Source of the DNA: Chloroflexota bacterium
GTDB taxonomy: Bacteria; Chloroflexota; Chloroflexia; Thermomicrobiales; UBA6265
NCBI GenBank assembly: GCA_023423795.1
Contig: JAFAEX010000206.1
Span: forward strand, 1-14,830
Length of the DNA: 14,830 nt
Direction: 5' to 3'
Every line of letters starts with the position of its first letter. Position 1 is the stretch's first letter. Shown here one piece after another: positions 7,179 through 14,830 of the stretch. A program made the position numbers and the translations under genes. The notes beneath the pieces were generated by a model, which searched no databases, had not been told where the DNA came from, and was given only the letters and a program-made list of their open reading frames with translations.

Positions 7179-7308
7179 CCAGCCTTCCTCGCGGGCAGCG
7201 CGAGGCGCACTCCGAAATCGGCCGAGGCATGGGCTCGCTGTCGGCTCAGCGGTGGCATGGCGCCGTGTGATTGCGATTCGAGGATGGCAGCCGGCCTAGG
7301 GACCGGCA

Positions 7309-7325
7309 TCAACCGTTTTGGTTGA
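7309..7325. promoter_or_regulatory. Perfect 6-bp inverted repeat, possible operator
   Basis: TCAACC-GTTTT-GGTTGA lies in the 229-bp gap between the LuxR gene and the small-protein/knottin genes. It is perfectly symmetric with a five-base centre. No U-tract follows it in the leftward direction, so an operator or weak RNA hairpin is more likely than a terminator. AT content is locally raised around it. Confidence 0.35.
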
Positions 7326-7352
7326 GAAAAGTATGAAGTCGTAGAGCGCCCA

Positions 7353-7362
7353 CCCAATTGGG
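7353..7362. promoter_or_regulatory. Palindrome CCCAATTGGG upstream of small-protein genes
   Basis: A perfect 10-bp palindrome, 28 bases from the inverted repeat at 7309-7325 and about 175 bp upstream of the small-protein start. Together the two symmetric elements make this gap the best candidate control region for the knottin cluster. No good -35/-10 pair is visible; TACTTT on the minus strand nearby is a weak -10 candidate. Confidence 0.3.
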
Positions 7363-7407
7363 GGCGGCTCATGCCGTTCAGGGTGCTGCAAGCGATCCTG
7401 TTCGAAC

Positions 7408-10131
7408 CTATAGACGCGCAGCTTCCCTCGGGAACAGGTTTAACGACGCAGCCTTGGCCAGGGCTTCCCGCCGGCTGCCAACGCCGAGCTTCTCGTAGAC
7501 GCTGTGCACGTGCGACTTCACGGTCGGGAGCGATATGAACAATTCGTCGCAGATTTCCCGATAGGACAGGCGGCGAACCAGACACGCAAGGACTTCGTTC
7601 TCGCGATCGGTCAAGTCGAATTCGTGCCTTCTGCTGGTTTCGACAGCGATGGCGGGGCGAACACCCGGTATCGCCGGGAGGGGCGGAGCGGCAATCGCCT
7701 GCAATCGCGACAGCAAGGGCGAATCCGTGCCGGTCACCGTCATCTTTCCGAGGAGCGCAGCTATCGCCCCGCCCGGTTCGACGAACGGCTGGACGACGCC
7801 GGCCGGCGCCGCGAGGTCGGCGGCCCGCCGCAGCGACGACGCGGCCTTGTCGACGCGCCCCATTCCGTCATCGACCAGCGCCGAGAGGATAAGGAGGTCG
7901 ATCTCGTGGCCGCGGTGGTTCACCAACGCGGTGAATGACGCGAACTCGTCGATGTAGCGCCGCGCCGCGTCGAGGCTGGAAGGCGAACCTTCGGCGATGA
8001 GGATGCGAATCCGCGTCACGAACGCGTGGTCGAAGGCGTCCAGGGAGTTGCAGCCGACGGTGACGATGCCATCGGCCGCCAGCCAGTCGAGGGCCTTTCC
8101 CGTGTCTCCCTGGAGGAGTGCAAGTCGGGCCTTGAAGGCCCGCACCACCTGGAGGTATTCGAGCGCGTTCGCCTCGAGGATGACGTCGAGCAGGCGGCCG
8201 ACCATCGCCCCGGCATCCGTGGAACGCCCGGCTGCTTGGTGCGCGAGCGCAAGCCCGAATGCTGCTTCGCATGCGCAGTGGAGGTGTACCCGTTCGATAT
8301 CGGACAGCACGGAGTTGAAATGGTCCGATGCCGATGCCGTCTCTCCCCGGCGGTAGGCGAGCCAACCGAGCATCCAGTGCGCCCATCCCGCGGCGACCGG
8401 GAGACCGTGGCGTTGGGCGAGGACCAATGTGCTCGATGACGTTTCGACGCACATCCGGTCGTTGCCGGCTTGCCGTTGAACCCACATCAACCCGCCAAGG
8501 CTCCGGATGGTGCCGGCATCCATCCGCTCTTCGTCGCGGTGTGCCGCGTCGTACAGGAACCGGATTGCCTCATCGGTCTTCCCGGCCGCATGCAGGGTGC
8601 ATCCGTAGTTGAAGACGGCCAACCCGAACGGCAGCCGTTGCGAGGGCGCCACCTTTGTCAGCACGTCGCGGGCCAGGGCGAGTTCGGCCTCCGGGTCTTT
8701 GTGGGAGGCGTACGACAACACGGTGCCGAGCACGTCCCGCTCGGCCAGCATCCGCGTCCTGTTGGGATCGTCCGCGAAGTCCGTGGCCAGTAGGGAATCG
8801 ACCTGCGCCAGCATGCTCCGAACAGGAGTGGACCGCCCGGAGAACCGCGACACCCACCCCTTGGCGAGCAACAACGCGGGGCGTTGGCGGACCACGGCTT
8901 CGGGAAGCAGAGCCAGCCAGCCCGCCACCGAGTTCCAGTCTTCGCGGCTAAGGGCGTCGTGGACGTGGGATTCGATCAACGACGCGGCTTCATTGACGTC
9001 GCCGGCCGTCACGAGATGCCGCAGCGAGGCATCGAGTTGACCATTCGCCAGGAACCACGAGGCGGCACGACGGTGCAGGTCGGCGATCTCCGTCGACCGG
9101 AACCTCATCTTCAGCTGGTGAAGCAGCAGATTTCGGAAGAGGGTGTGCAGGCGAAACCACTCGCCGTCGTCCTCGGATCGATCGAGGAAGGGGCTTTCCC
9201 GAACGAGCCGGTCGAAGATCTCGCGGCACGTATCCCTGCCTGCGTCGTCGAGGATCGCCTCCGCGAGCGGCGCACAGAGCCGGTCGACGATCGCGGTCCG
9301 GACGAGGAACGACCGGGTTTCCGGGGCCTGGACCTCCAGCACCTCCTCGATCAGGAAGTCCATCATGTGCCGGTCGCTCGTCACCGTTTCGGACAGGCGA
9401 AGCGACGCGTCCATCGTGGGCAAGGCCAGGATGGCGAGACGAAGCCCGGCGATCCAGCCTCCCGTCTGATCGAGAAGCGAATCGACGAGCGCCGGATCCA
9501 CGGTATGCCCCGACAGGGCAAAAAGGCACAGCGCTTCCTCCCCCGTGAACCGCAGGTCGGCGGCGCGGACCTCAACCACGTGGCCGAGCAGGCGCATCCG
9601 CGCCAATGGCAGCGAAGGGTCGCTCCTGGTCGCAACGAGCACGTGCAATGATGGCGGCGCGTACCTGGCGAGCGCCCCGATGAGCGCGTCCGACTCTCCG
9701 GATGCGGCGAGGTGGTAGTCGTCGACGACGAGGAAGATCTCGTTCCCGTATCTCGCCAGCGCGTCCGCGAGCGCGACGCCGATCTCGGCCCCGGAGAGAC
9801 GCCCGTGGGCATCGTCCAGGGCCGACAGTTCGATACCGGGAGCCACCCGCAGAAGTGCGGAACTCAGCGCGGCGCCCAGTCGCTGGGGATCACGATGGCG
9901 GGCGTCCAGGGTCGCCCAGCCAACCGCATCCAGCATTCCTGTCGACCACGAAGCAAGCAGAGTGGTCTTGCCGAAACCGGCCGGAGCCGAGATCAGCGTC
10001 AGCGGCGCCTGGCGGCACTTGTCCAGCCGAGCATTGAGCCGTTGCCGTGGGACCACGGCCGTTTCGGGCTGAAGCGGTCGCTTCCCGGACCACGCATTGG
10101 CCGATTGCGCCGGATCACCGTTTGTGGTCAT
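7408..10131 (-). CDS. MalT-like LuxR family ATPase transcriptional regulator
   Basis: 907-residue LAL/MalT-type STAND regulator: an N-terminal ATPase, a long helical repeat region and a C-terminal DNA-binding domain. Visible elements are Walker A (APAGFGKTT, 49-57), Walker B (LVVDD, 134-138), a sensor-like VATRSDPSLPLARMRL stretch (166-181), a TPR-like central region from about 330 to 800, and a LuxR helix-turn-helix at about 840-897 (LTDRENEVLACL and PTVKSHVHSVYEKLGV). Family members oligomerise on binding an effector and ATP, and then activate transcription. The frame is open to 10794, but that extension lies inside the solute-binding-protein gene. The ATG at 10131, with GGGGA about five bases upstream, gives a family-typical length. 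It follows the binding-protein gene by 62 bp and precedes the small-protein and knottin genes, so either could be its target. The effector is unknown. Confidence 0.94.
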   Translation of the reverse strand: MTTNGDPAQSANAWSGKRPLQPETAVVPRQRLNARLDKCRQAPLTLISAPAGFGKTTLLASWSTGMLDAVGWATLDARHRDPQRLGAALSSALLRVAPGIELSALDDAHGRLSGAEIGVALADALARYGNEIFLVVDDYHLAASGESDALIGALARYAPPSLHVLVATRSDPSLPLARMRLLGHVVEVRAADLRFTGEEALCLFALSGHTVDPALVDSLLDQTGGWIAGLRLAILALPTMDASLRLSETVTSDRHMMDFLIEEVLEVQAPETRSFLVRTAIVDRLCAPLAEAILDDAGRDTCREIFDRLVRESPFLDRSEDDGEWFRLHTLFRNLLLHQLKMRFRSTEIADLHRRAASWFLANGQLDASLRHLVTAGDVNEAASLIESHVHDALSREDWNSVAGWLALLPEAVVRQRPALLLAKGWVSRFSGRSTPVRSMLAQVDSLLATDFADDPNRTRMLAERDVLGTVLSYASHKDPEAELALARDVLTKVAPSQRLPFGLAVFNYGCTLHAAGKTDEAIRFLYDAAHRDEERMDAGTIRSLGGLMWVQRQAGNDRMCVETSSSTLVLAQRHGLPVAAGWAHWMLGWLAYRRGETASASDHFNSVLSDIERVHLHCACEAAFGLALAHQAAGRSTDAGAMVGRLLDVILEANALEYLQVVRAFKARLALLQGDTGKALDWLAADGIVTVGCNSLDAFDHAFVTRIRILIAEGSPSSLDAARRYIDEFASFTALVNHRGHEIDLLILSALVDDGMGRVDKAASSLRRAADLAAPAGVVQPFVEPGGAIAALLGKMTVTGTDSPLLSRLQAIAAPPLPAIPGVRPAIAVETSRRHEFDLTDRENEVLACLVRRLSYREICDELFISLPTVKSHVHSVYEKLGVGSRREALAKAASLNLFPREAARL

Positions 10132-10193
10132 GTGGTCCCCGAAGATAGGCTGGTATGACCCCGGTTCGTCAGCAATGTAGCAGAGCCGTGCCG

Positions 10194-11858
10194 TCAGCCG
10201 GCGGCTCGCCGCAACGCGCGAAAATCGAGCAGCACGCTCGCTACCGGGTTGGGGACGAAGCCTGCGACATCCCGCCGCAGTACCGTCAGCCACTCGGCCT
10301 GCGCGACGTAGATGGCGGCCGGGTCGTCGCGGGTGACGACCTGCTGGATTTCGGCCAGCGCGGCCCGGTAGGTCTCCGCGTCGGCGGCGTCGCGCGCCGT
10401 CGCCAGGAGCGTCTCGACACGCGGGTTGCAGTACTGGCCGGCGTTGCCGAACGATCCTGCCGCGCACGACACCTGGGGGGCGAGGTGGTTCCAGCCGTCG
10501 TTGTAGTCGGGCTGCCAGAACATCGGGAACAGGTTGGGGCGTTCCTCCGGGAGCAGGTCGCCGAGCACGATGTCGACGTAGGTGGCGAAATCGACCTGCT
10601 GGATCGAAAGCTCGATGCCGACGGCGGCGAGGTTGGCCTGGAACGCTTCGGCGATCGCCACCGTGTCCTGGACTCCGGCTGCGAGGAGGATGGTGAGGCT
10701 GGTTCCTTCGCCGACCCCGGCCTCTCGCAGGAGCGTCCGCGCCTGGTCGAGATCGGTCTGGTACACGAACGTCTCCGGCGCGAACCCGCGGCAAAGTTCG
10801 GCGACCGGACCGATCGCCCGCTTGGCGTAGCCCCGGTAGATCCCCTCGATCACCTCATCGTAGGGGAAAGCCCAGCAGAGCGCCTGGCGCGCGGCGGGCG
10901 GCGAGAGGACTCCGGATGCGTTCATCGCGATGTACTGGACGGCCAGGTTGTAACGGCGATCGACGACCAGGTCGGGGATTCGTTCGAGGCTCGGAATGCT
11001 CGAAAGCGGCAGCGTTGCCGCCACGTCGGCGTCGCCGTGCTCGATGAGGGCAAGCCGCGTCTCCGGTTCGGTGACGACTCGGATCACGATTCGGTCGAAG
11101 TAGGGGCCGTCCCAACCGCCCCAGTAGTCGTCGAACCGTTCGAAGCGGACCCCTTCGACGGGGTCGAAGCCGACGATGCGGTACGGCCCAGTGCCCAGGC
11201 CGTCGACGTTCTGCTGCGCCCAGCCGGCGCCCCAGTCGCCGCCGACGTCGTGCCGACGCAGGAGGGCCGCGTTGACGACCGCCGTGCCGTAGGCCGACGC
11301 CATCGCCGCCTCGAACAGCGGCTGGGGTCGCCCGAGATCGAACACGAGGGTCCGCGTATCCGGCGCGGTGATGCGCGCCGGGTCGGTGATGAACCGCCCC
11401 AGGACCTGCGACGGCGCCAGCCCGAGCGTGAGCACCCGTTCGAAGGAAGCCCTCGCGGCCTCGGCGTCGAGCGGCGAGCCGTCGTGAAAGGTGACGCCCG
11501 GGCGTATCCGGAAGGTCCAGGTGCTTCGGTCGGCGTTCGCCTCCCACGCCTCGGCGAGGTTGCCAACGTACCGGTCGATCGTGCCGGGTTGCAGGCGGAT
11601 CAAGCCCTCGTACGGGCCGGAGAGCGCCATCCCGGACCCGGCATCGTACGCCGAATGGGGGTCGAAGTCGGACGGGGCGCGGTTGGTCGCTACGGTGAAC
11701 GTCGAGGCGGGTTGGGTGGACGGTGCGGCAATAAGATCGTGGTTCCCAAGCAACGGCGCAAGCACTGCTGCGGCGAGACTCCGACGCGAAACGAGGGACT
11801 TGAGGAGACGTGGCGCGGGGTAACGGTCGGAAACTGACGCACAGCGATCGGGGCGCAT
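10194..11858 (-). CDS. ABC-type solute-binding protein, family 5 (orphan)
   Basis: 554-residue extracytoplasmic binding protein of the oligopeptide/nickel (SBP_bac_5) type. The family core is evident from DFDPHSAYDAGSG (64-76) and LAEAWEANADRSTWTFRIRPG (101-121) with VTFHDGSPLDAE following. Later come DGLGTGPYRIVGFDP, the Pro-Asp-Tyr-Asn-Asp segment and a paired-Cys SCAAGSFGNAGQYCNP element. The N-terminus has VSRRSLAAAVLAPLLG (R25-R26), a twin-arginine-like signal, and no lipobox Cys after it, so it may be freely secreted rather than a lipoprotein. The ATG at 11858 is chosen: GGAAGG lies about 11 bases upstream, and the next in-frame Met at 11930 lacks any ribosome site. No permease or ATPase gene adjoins it on either side; the next gene is the LuxR regulator. 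The ligand is unknown. It could feed a transporter encoded elsewhere or serve in sensing. Confidence 0.92.
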   Translation of the reverse strand: MRPDRCASVSDRYPAPRLLKSLVSRRSLAAAVLAPLLGNHDLIAAPSTQPASTFTVATNRAPSDFDPHSAYDAGSGMALSGPYEGLIRLQPGTIDRYVGNLAEAWEANADRSTWTFRIRPGVTFHDGSPLDAEAARASFERVLTLGLAPSQVLGRFITDPARITAPDTRTLVFDLGRPQPLFEAAMASAYGTAVVNAALLRRHDVGGDWGAGWAQQNVDGLGTGPYRIVGFDPVEGVRFERFDDYWGGWDGPYFDRIVIRVVTEPETRLALIEHGDADVAATLPLSSIPSLERIPDLVVDRRYNLAVQYIAMNASGVLSPPAARQALCWAFPYDEVIEGIYRGYAKRAIGPVAELCRGFAPETFVYQTDLDQARTLLREAGVGEGTSLTILLAAGVQDTVAIAEAFQANLAAVGIELSIQQVDFATYVDIVLGDLLPEERPNLFPMFWQPDYNDGWNHLAPQVSCAAGSFGNAGQYCNPRVETLLATARDAADAETYRAALAEIQQVVTRDDPAAIYVAQAEWLTVLRRDVAGFVPNPVASVLLDFRALRRAAG

Positions 11859-12735
11859 TGATGTCCGCCTTCCGAGCACGAATTGGGCACAATCGCTGGC
11901 GAAAGGGCGTGTTCCACCATGTCGGTTCATGAATGTATCACAAACCGCGTATTTGGCAATGATCATGTCGTAGCTCGTCCGCTGGCGCCGACCGTTCGAC
12001 TCTCCGTCTCCGCCTCTTGCATGCGTCAAGGAGAGAGGCCGTCGGTCCAATGGCCGTGGGCCGCGCGATGTCGGAGATCTTCGCGGTCTCGCAGGCTGTT
12101 CAACATCGGAATGAAGTGTCCGTTGTGGATCATTTGGATACGAGCGCGCAAAGCGTGGAGTCCTGGTCCGCTCGGCCGTAGTCCGTCCAACGGAGGACAA
12201 TCGGACCGTGATTGTTTGCACAACCACGGTGGCTACAGCCGCGCGCACGCCCCGCGCCGCGGCCGCCACAAGCTGCCGAAGGAGGATCATTGACGGGCGA
12301 CCCGTCGTCGTGGTCGATCCGGCGCTCGCCCGATGACCGTGGCTGGCGAGGCCGACCCGTACCGCCGTTGCGGCTGCCGGGGGGGGGACAGGACGTGGAA
12401 CCCCGTGGCGAATGCCCGAAATGGCGCCGGGAACGCCGCGGCGCCGATTACGTCCGATCTCGACGTCGGAGGTGTGTGGTTCTCGTCGTCCGGGCCTCCC
12501 GGCGTTCGCTTGCTCGGCGCGGATTCCCCGCTCTTCCCCCTCGGGCAGGTTCCGTCGGCGTGATTCGACGCCTTCACGAGTGTTCGGGCGTCGGGACGCG
12601 ATCGGGGAGACAATCACGATCATCGGCCAGCCACCGGCTGGGACGGATCGCTGCCCCGGCTCGCCGCGTCGGCGCGACCGTCTCTGGCTGGACTACACCC
12701 GGTTCGTGGCCGACGATGGAGCGCGGAGCACTGCC
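11859..12735. other. About 0.9-kb region without a convincing gene
   Basis: This region lies between the divergently transcribed binding-protein gene and the plus-strand membrane protein. Its left third (to about 12240) is noticeably less GC-rich and holds the promoter-like pair at 11932-11959. Open frames here (for example 12026-12223 minus, 12333-12563 plus, 12287-12613 minus) are short and Arg/Pro/Ser-rich, and resemble no family I recognise. A run of nine G lies at 12379-12387. No tRNA-like, CRISPR-like or transposase-like signal was seen. Confidence 0.5.
11932..11959 (-). promoter_or_regulatory. Putative sigma-70-type promoter of the binding-protein gene
   Basis: On the minus strand TTGCCA (11954-11959; five of six to TTGACA) and TACATT (11932-11937; four of six to TATAAT) are 16 bp apart. 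TG lies one base before the -10 box, giving an extended -10 (TGATACATT). It sits in an AT-richer patch about 70 bp upstream of the ATG at 11858, so the transcript would have a leader of roughly 65 bases. It could drive the binding-protein and LuxR genes together. Confidence 0.5.
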
Positions 12736-13458
12736 ATGACCGAAGACGCCAGCACGAGCCTGCCGGACGACCTCGACCCGTCGGAACGCGCGGCGAATCG
12801 GCGTGCGGCCGCCCGCCTGACGGCCCTGCTGGGCGCGGCCTTCGCCGTGCTGCTGCTGCTGGGAGCCTGGCTGCTGACGTCGGAGCCAGGGCCGCGCTCC
12901 AGCGACGAGGTGCTGCGGGCGTTCTACGAGGGCGGCGACGTGCGCCGTGTCCTGCTCGGCGGGCTCTATGTGGTGCCGTTCTCGGCCGTCGCCTTCCTCT
13001 GGTTCGTCGCCGCGCTGCGCCAGTGGACCGAGCGCGCCGGCCGGCCGCTTGACCGGCTGCTCAGCACCGTTCAGTTGCTGAGCGGCGTCGCCTTCCTGAC
13101 CCTGGAGTTCGCCGCTACCGGCGCTGCCACCGTGGTCGCCGCCGCCGTCACGCTCACCGACACGCCGTTGGACCTCGACGCTGCCCGCAACTTCCCCCTC
13201 TACGGCCGCGCCCTGTTCATCGTCTTCGGGATGCGGGTGGCCTCGATCTTCGTGCTCTCGACGGCCCGGCTCGGCCACGGCGCCGGGTTGTTCCCGCGCT
13301 GGTTCGTCGGCATCAGCGTGGCGGTCGCGGTCCTGCTGCTGCTGGTCGCCTCGCTGGACACCCGGCTGATCGCCGTCTTCCCGCTTTGGGTCCTCCTGCT
13401 GAGCGGTGTCGTTTGGTTCGGCGTGGACGATCCTGCCGACGATCCGCCCCGGCCCTGA
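12736..13458 (+). CDS. Six-helix membrane protein of unknown function
   Basis: 240-residue integral membrane protein. After a charged N-terminus (1-27) come six likely TM helices: about 28-48, 72-95, 111-138, 155-177, 189-206 and 210-230, then an acidic, Pro-rich tail (DDPADDPPRP). Conserved-looking features are SSDEVLRAFYEGGD in the first outer loop, LWFVAALR at the end of helix 2, and RALFIVFGMRVASIFVLST in helix 4. I associate this architecture with unnamed membrane proteins of Actinobacteria and Chloroflexota and cannot give a function. The ATG at 12736 has GGAG seven bases upstream. The frame remains open back to 12412, but the extension is low-quality sequence. A weak upstream open frame ends in an ATGA overlap with this start. 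The serine hydrolase begins 148 bp downstream on the same strand, and the functional link is unclear. Confidence 0.8.
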   Translation: MTEDASTSLPDDLDPSERAANRRAAARLTALLGAAFAVLLLLGAWLLTSEPGPRSSDEVLRAFYEGGDVRRVLLGGLYVVPFSAVAFLWFVAALRQWTERAGRPLDRLLSTVQLLSGVAFLTLEFAATGAATVVAAAVTLTDTPLDLDAARNFPLYGRALFIVFGMRVASIFVLSTARLGHGAGLFPRWFVGISVAVAVLLLLVASLDTRLIAVFPLWVLLLSGVVWFGVDDPADDPPRP

Positions 13459-13596
13459 CGCGCCGCGTTACCCTGTTCCCGTCGCCATGTCCGGCCGGGC
13501 GGACGTGTGTGACCGAGCGCGATTCCGGCCGCGGGGCCTGCGCGCGGTTCGCCCTCCGCGTCTCGTTCCGTCCCGCCGGACCCGATCGAGTGCTGC

Positions 13597-13602
13597 AGGA
13601 GG
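13597..13602 (+). promoter_or_regulatory. Ribosome binding site of the serine hydrolase
   Basis: A perfect AGGAGG lies four bases before GTG at 13607. It fixes the non-ATG start of the gene; no other start nearby has a comparable site. Confidence 0.8.
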
Positions 13603-13606
13603 AACC

Positions 13607-14830
13607 GTGAGGTCGTCCCCATTGACCGGTTTCGATGGCTCCGTCGCGCGGCGTTTGGACGACCTGACCGGTTCCTGCGATGAGCGCTCCCCGGGGTTCG
13701 CCGTCGCCGTTTGTGCCCACGGCGAAACGGTCTTCGCGGCGGCGGGATCGGCCAACTTGGAGCACGCGACCCCGATACAGCCGGCGACCGTCTTCCACAT
13801 CGCGTCCGTTTCCAAGCAGATCACCGCCCGCTGCGTCGCGCTGCTGGCCGAGGAGGGCGCGCTCTCACCGGACGACGACGCGCGGCGCTACGTCCCGGAG
13901 TTGCCCGATTTTGGCGGAACGATCCGGATCGGCGATCTCGTCCACCACACCAGCGGGTTACGCGACGATCTCTGGCTGCAGGATTTCGCCGGCTGGACGG
14001 ACGACGCCTGGATTTCCGAGGCCGATACCCTCGACCTGATCTGCCGCCAGCGCGCGCTCAGCGCGCCGACCCGGAGCCGGTTCATGTATTCGAACGCGGG
14101 CTACTCGCTGCTCGCGCTGGTCGTGGAGCGGGTCGGCGGCCAGCCGTTCGCCGAGTTTGCCCGGCAACGGCTCTTCGAGCCGCTCGGCATGAGCGCCAGC
14201 CGCTTCGCCCGCGTCCGCGGCGAGATCGTGCCCAACCGCGCCGCCGCCTACGAGGTTTCGGCCGACGGGGGATACCGTACCGTGGCCCCGGACGTCGGGC
14301 AGCCGGGCGCGATCGGGCTGCTGACGACGGTCGAGGATTTTGCGCGCTGGATGGCTCGCCTCCTGAAGGAGGTCGCCGAAGACTCGCCATTCGCCCGGCT
14401 GATCACCGCGCCGGGCCACCTTGCGAGCGGCGAACCGGTTCCGTATGCGTGGGGCTTCTTCACCGAGCCGCACCGTGGCCTGTGGACGGTCCGCCACGGC
14501 GGCAGCCACGGCGGGTACCGTGCCCACATGCTGGTCCTGCCCGATCGCGGTTTTGGCGTGGCCTGCTTCGCCAACCACGGCGAGGCGAACCCGGGTGATA
14601 TCTGCGAAACCCTGATCGACGCGCTCCTCGGGGCGGAGGATGCGGCGTCCGCGCCGCGCAATAACGCCGCCGTCTGGCCGCTCGCCGACGTGGACCCGCG
14701 CCCCGGCCTCTACCACGACGAAGACCGGGAAACCTGGCTGCACCTGCGGTACGACGGCGACCTCCTGCTCGACGACGTGCGGCCGCGCCCGCTCGCGCGC
14801 CGCGACGACGGCCGCCACGAGGCCGCGCCC
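13607..14830 (+). CDS. Class C beta-lactamase-like serine hydrolase (partial, 3' end missing)
   Basis: 408 codons are visible from the GTG start and the frame is still open at the right edge, so the C-terminus is missing. It belongs to the beta-lactamase/penicillin-binding-protein-like serine hydrolases (COG1680 type). The nucleophile motif is S67-V-S-K70, preceded by HIA. The second motif is Y161-S-N163, followed by AGYSLLALVVE. The KTG-equivalent is H297-G-G, within RHGGSHGGYR. HHTSGL (113-118) and EPLGM (191-195) are usual family landmarks. The catalytic set is intact. No signal peptide is visible, so a cytoplasmic enzyme is likely, such as an esterase, D-aminopeptidase or amidase. The sequence does not support calling it an antibiotic-resistance enzyme. 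The region after residue 360 (RPGLYHDEDRETWLHL) looks like the start of the beta-barrel-type C-terminal domain common in this family. Substrate unknown. Confidence 0.92.
   Translation, partial: MRSSPLTGFDGSVARRLDDLTGSCDERSPGFAVAVCAHGETVFAAAGSANLEHATPIQPATVFHIASVSKQITARCVALLAEEGALSPDDDARRYVPELPDFGGTIRIGDLVHHTSGLRDDLWLQDFAGWTDDAWISEADTLDLICRQRALSAPTRSRFMYSNAGYSLLALVVERVGGQPFAEFARQRLFEPLGMSASRFARVRGEIVPNRAAAYEVSADGGYRTVAPDVGQPGAIGLLTTVEDFARWMARLLKEVAEDSPFARLITAPGHLASGEPVPYAWGFFTEPHRGLWTVRHGGSHGGYRAHMLVLPDRGFGVACFANHGEANPGDICETLIDALLGAEDAASAPRNNAAVWPLADVDPRPGLYHDEDRETWLHLRYDGDLLLDDVRPRPLARRDDGRHEAAP

Noticed and set aside
6865..7230. Longer 229-codon frame reaching into the first knottin gene
   Set aside because: The extension overlaps the small-protein gene in another frame. 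The ATG at 6864 has a strong ribosome site and aligns with the paralogues' N-termini.
10132..10794. Upstream in-frame extension of the LuxR regulator
   Set aside because: The extension lies within the binding-protein gene, is Arg/Pro-rich, and the ATG at 10131 gives a normal MalT-like length with its own ribosome site.
10155..11837. A 560-codon plus-strand open frame opposite the binding-protein gene
   Set aside because: Antisense shadow of a clear family-5 binding protein.
12270..12296. Resemblance of a short stretch (AAGGAGGATCATTGA) to the end of small-subunit rRNA
   Set aside because: The flanking sequence does not match rRNA. The stretch is better read as a strong Shine-Dalgarno sequence before a TTG.
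12333..12563. 76-codon plus-strand open frame in the gene-poor gap
   Set aside because: Its composition is slightly protein-like, but it has no ribosome site, no recognised motif and no context support.
13489..13504. GTCCG-GCCGGG-CGGAC hairpin after the six-helix membrane protein gene
   Set aside because: A five-base GC stem without a following T-tract is expected by chance in DNA this GC-rich, so it is not called a terminator.
13607..14830. Reading the serine hydrolase as a true beta-lactamase
   Set aside because: The SxxK, YxN and HGG motifs are shared by many esterases and peptidases of this superfamily, and no signal peptide is present, so resistance cannot be claimed.

Overview
The window is very GC-rich, densely coded bacterial DNA. 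The best taxonomic clue is a set of three small secreted cysteine-rich proteins. They begin MDHERF or MDRSEF and carry a (S/G)RR signal-like segment, a protein type I associate with Thermomicrobia-like Chloroflexota. A large MalT-type LuxR regulator and a small protein ending in DQAALHGVLSTLYELGL fit that setting. No rRNA or other marker gene is present, so the lineage is an inference.

Layout. From 36 to 11858 every gene lies on the minus strand, so transcription there runs from right to left. In transcription order they are: an orphan family-5 solute-binding protein (11858-10194); a 907-residue MalT-like LuxR ATPase regulator (10131-7408); an 85-residue small protein (7178-6921); three tandem paralogues, each a signal-like segment plus two knottin-like modules (6864-6541, 6453-6109, 6055-5762); a Tat-exported DUF1254/DUF1214 protein (5615-4134); a membrane protein with an ion-channel-like pore loop (4106-3054); a type I sulfatase (2911-539); and a small DUF202-like membrane protein (470-36). 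From 11859 to 12735 there is about 0.9 kb with no convincing gene; it holds the likely promoter of the binding-protein gene. On the plus strand follow a six-helix membrane protein (12736-13458) and a class C beta-lactamase-like serine hydrolase that runs off the right edge (from 13607).

How the parts may work together. The most striking element is the three-gene knottin cluster. Each protein has exactly twelve cysteines arranged as two consecutive inhibitor-cystine-knot frameworks (C-x6-C-x5-CC-x3-C-x4-C, then a second module) joined by one residue. The predicted mature parts are strongly basic. The LuxR regulator and the small protein lie directly upstream on the same strand, and the regulator may control the cluster, but the sequence cannot prove this. 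The DUF1254 protein, channel-like protein, sulfatase and DUF202-like protein form a second co-directional block, with a 27-bp gap between the first two. Five gene products in the window (binding protein, three knottin proteins, DUF1254 protein) start with twin-arginine-like segments, which points to heavy use of Tat-type export.
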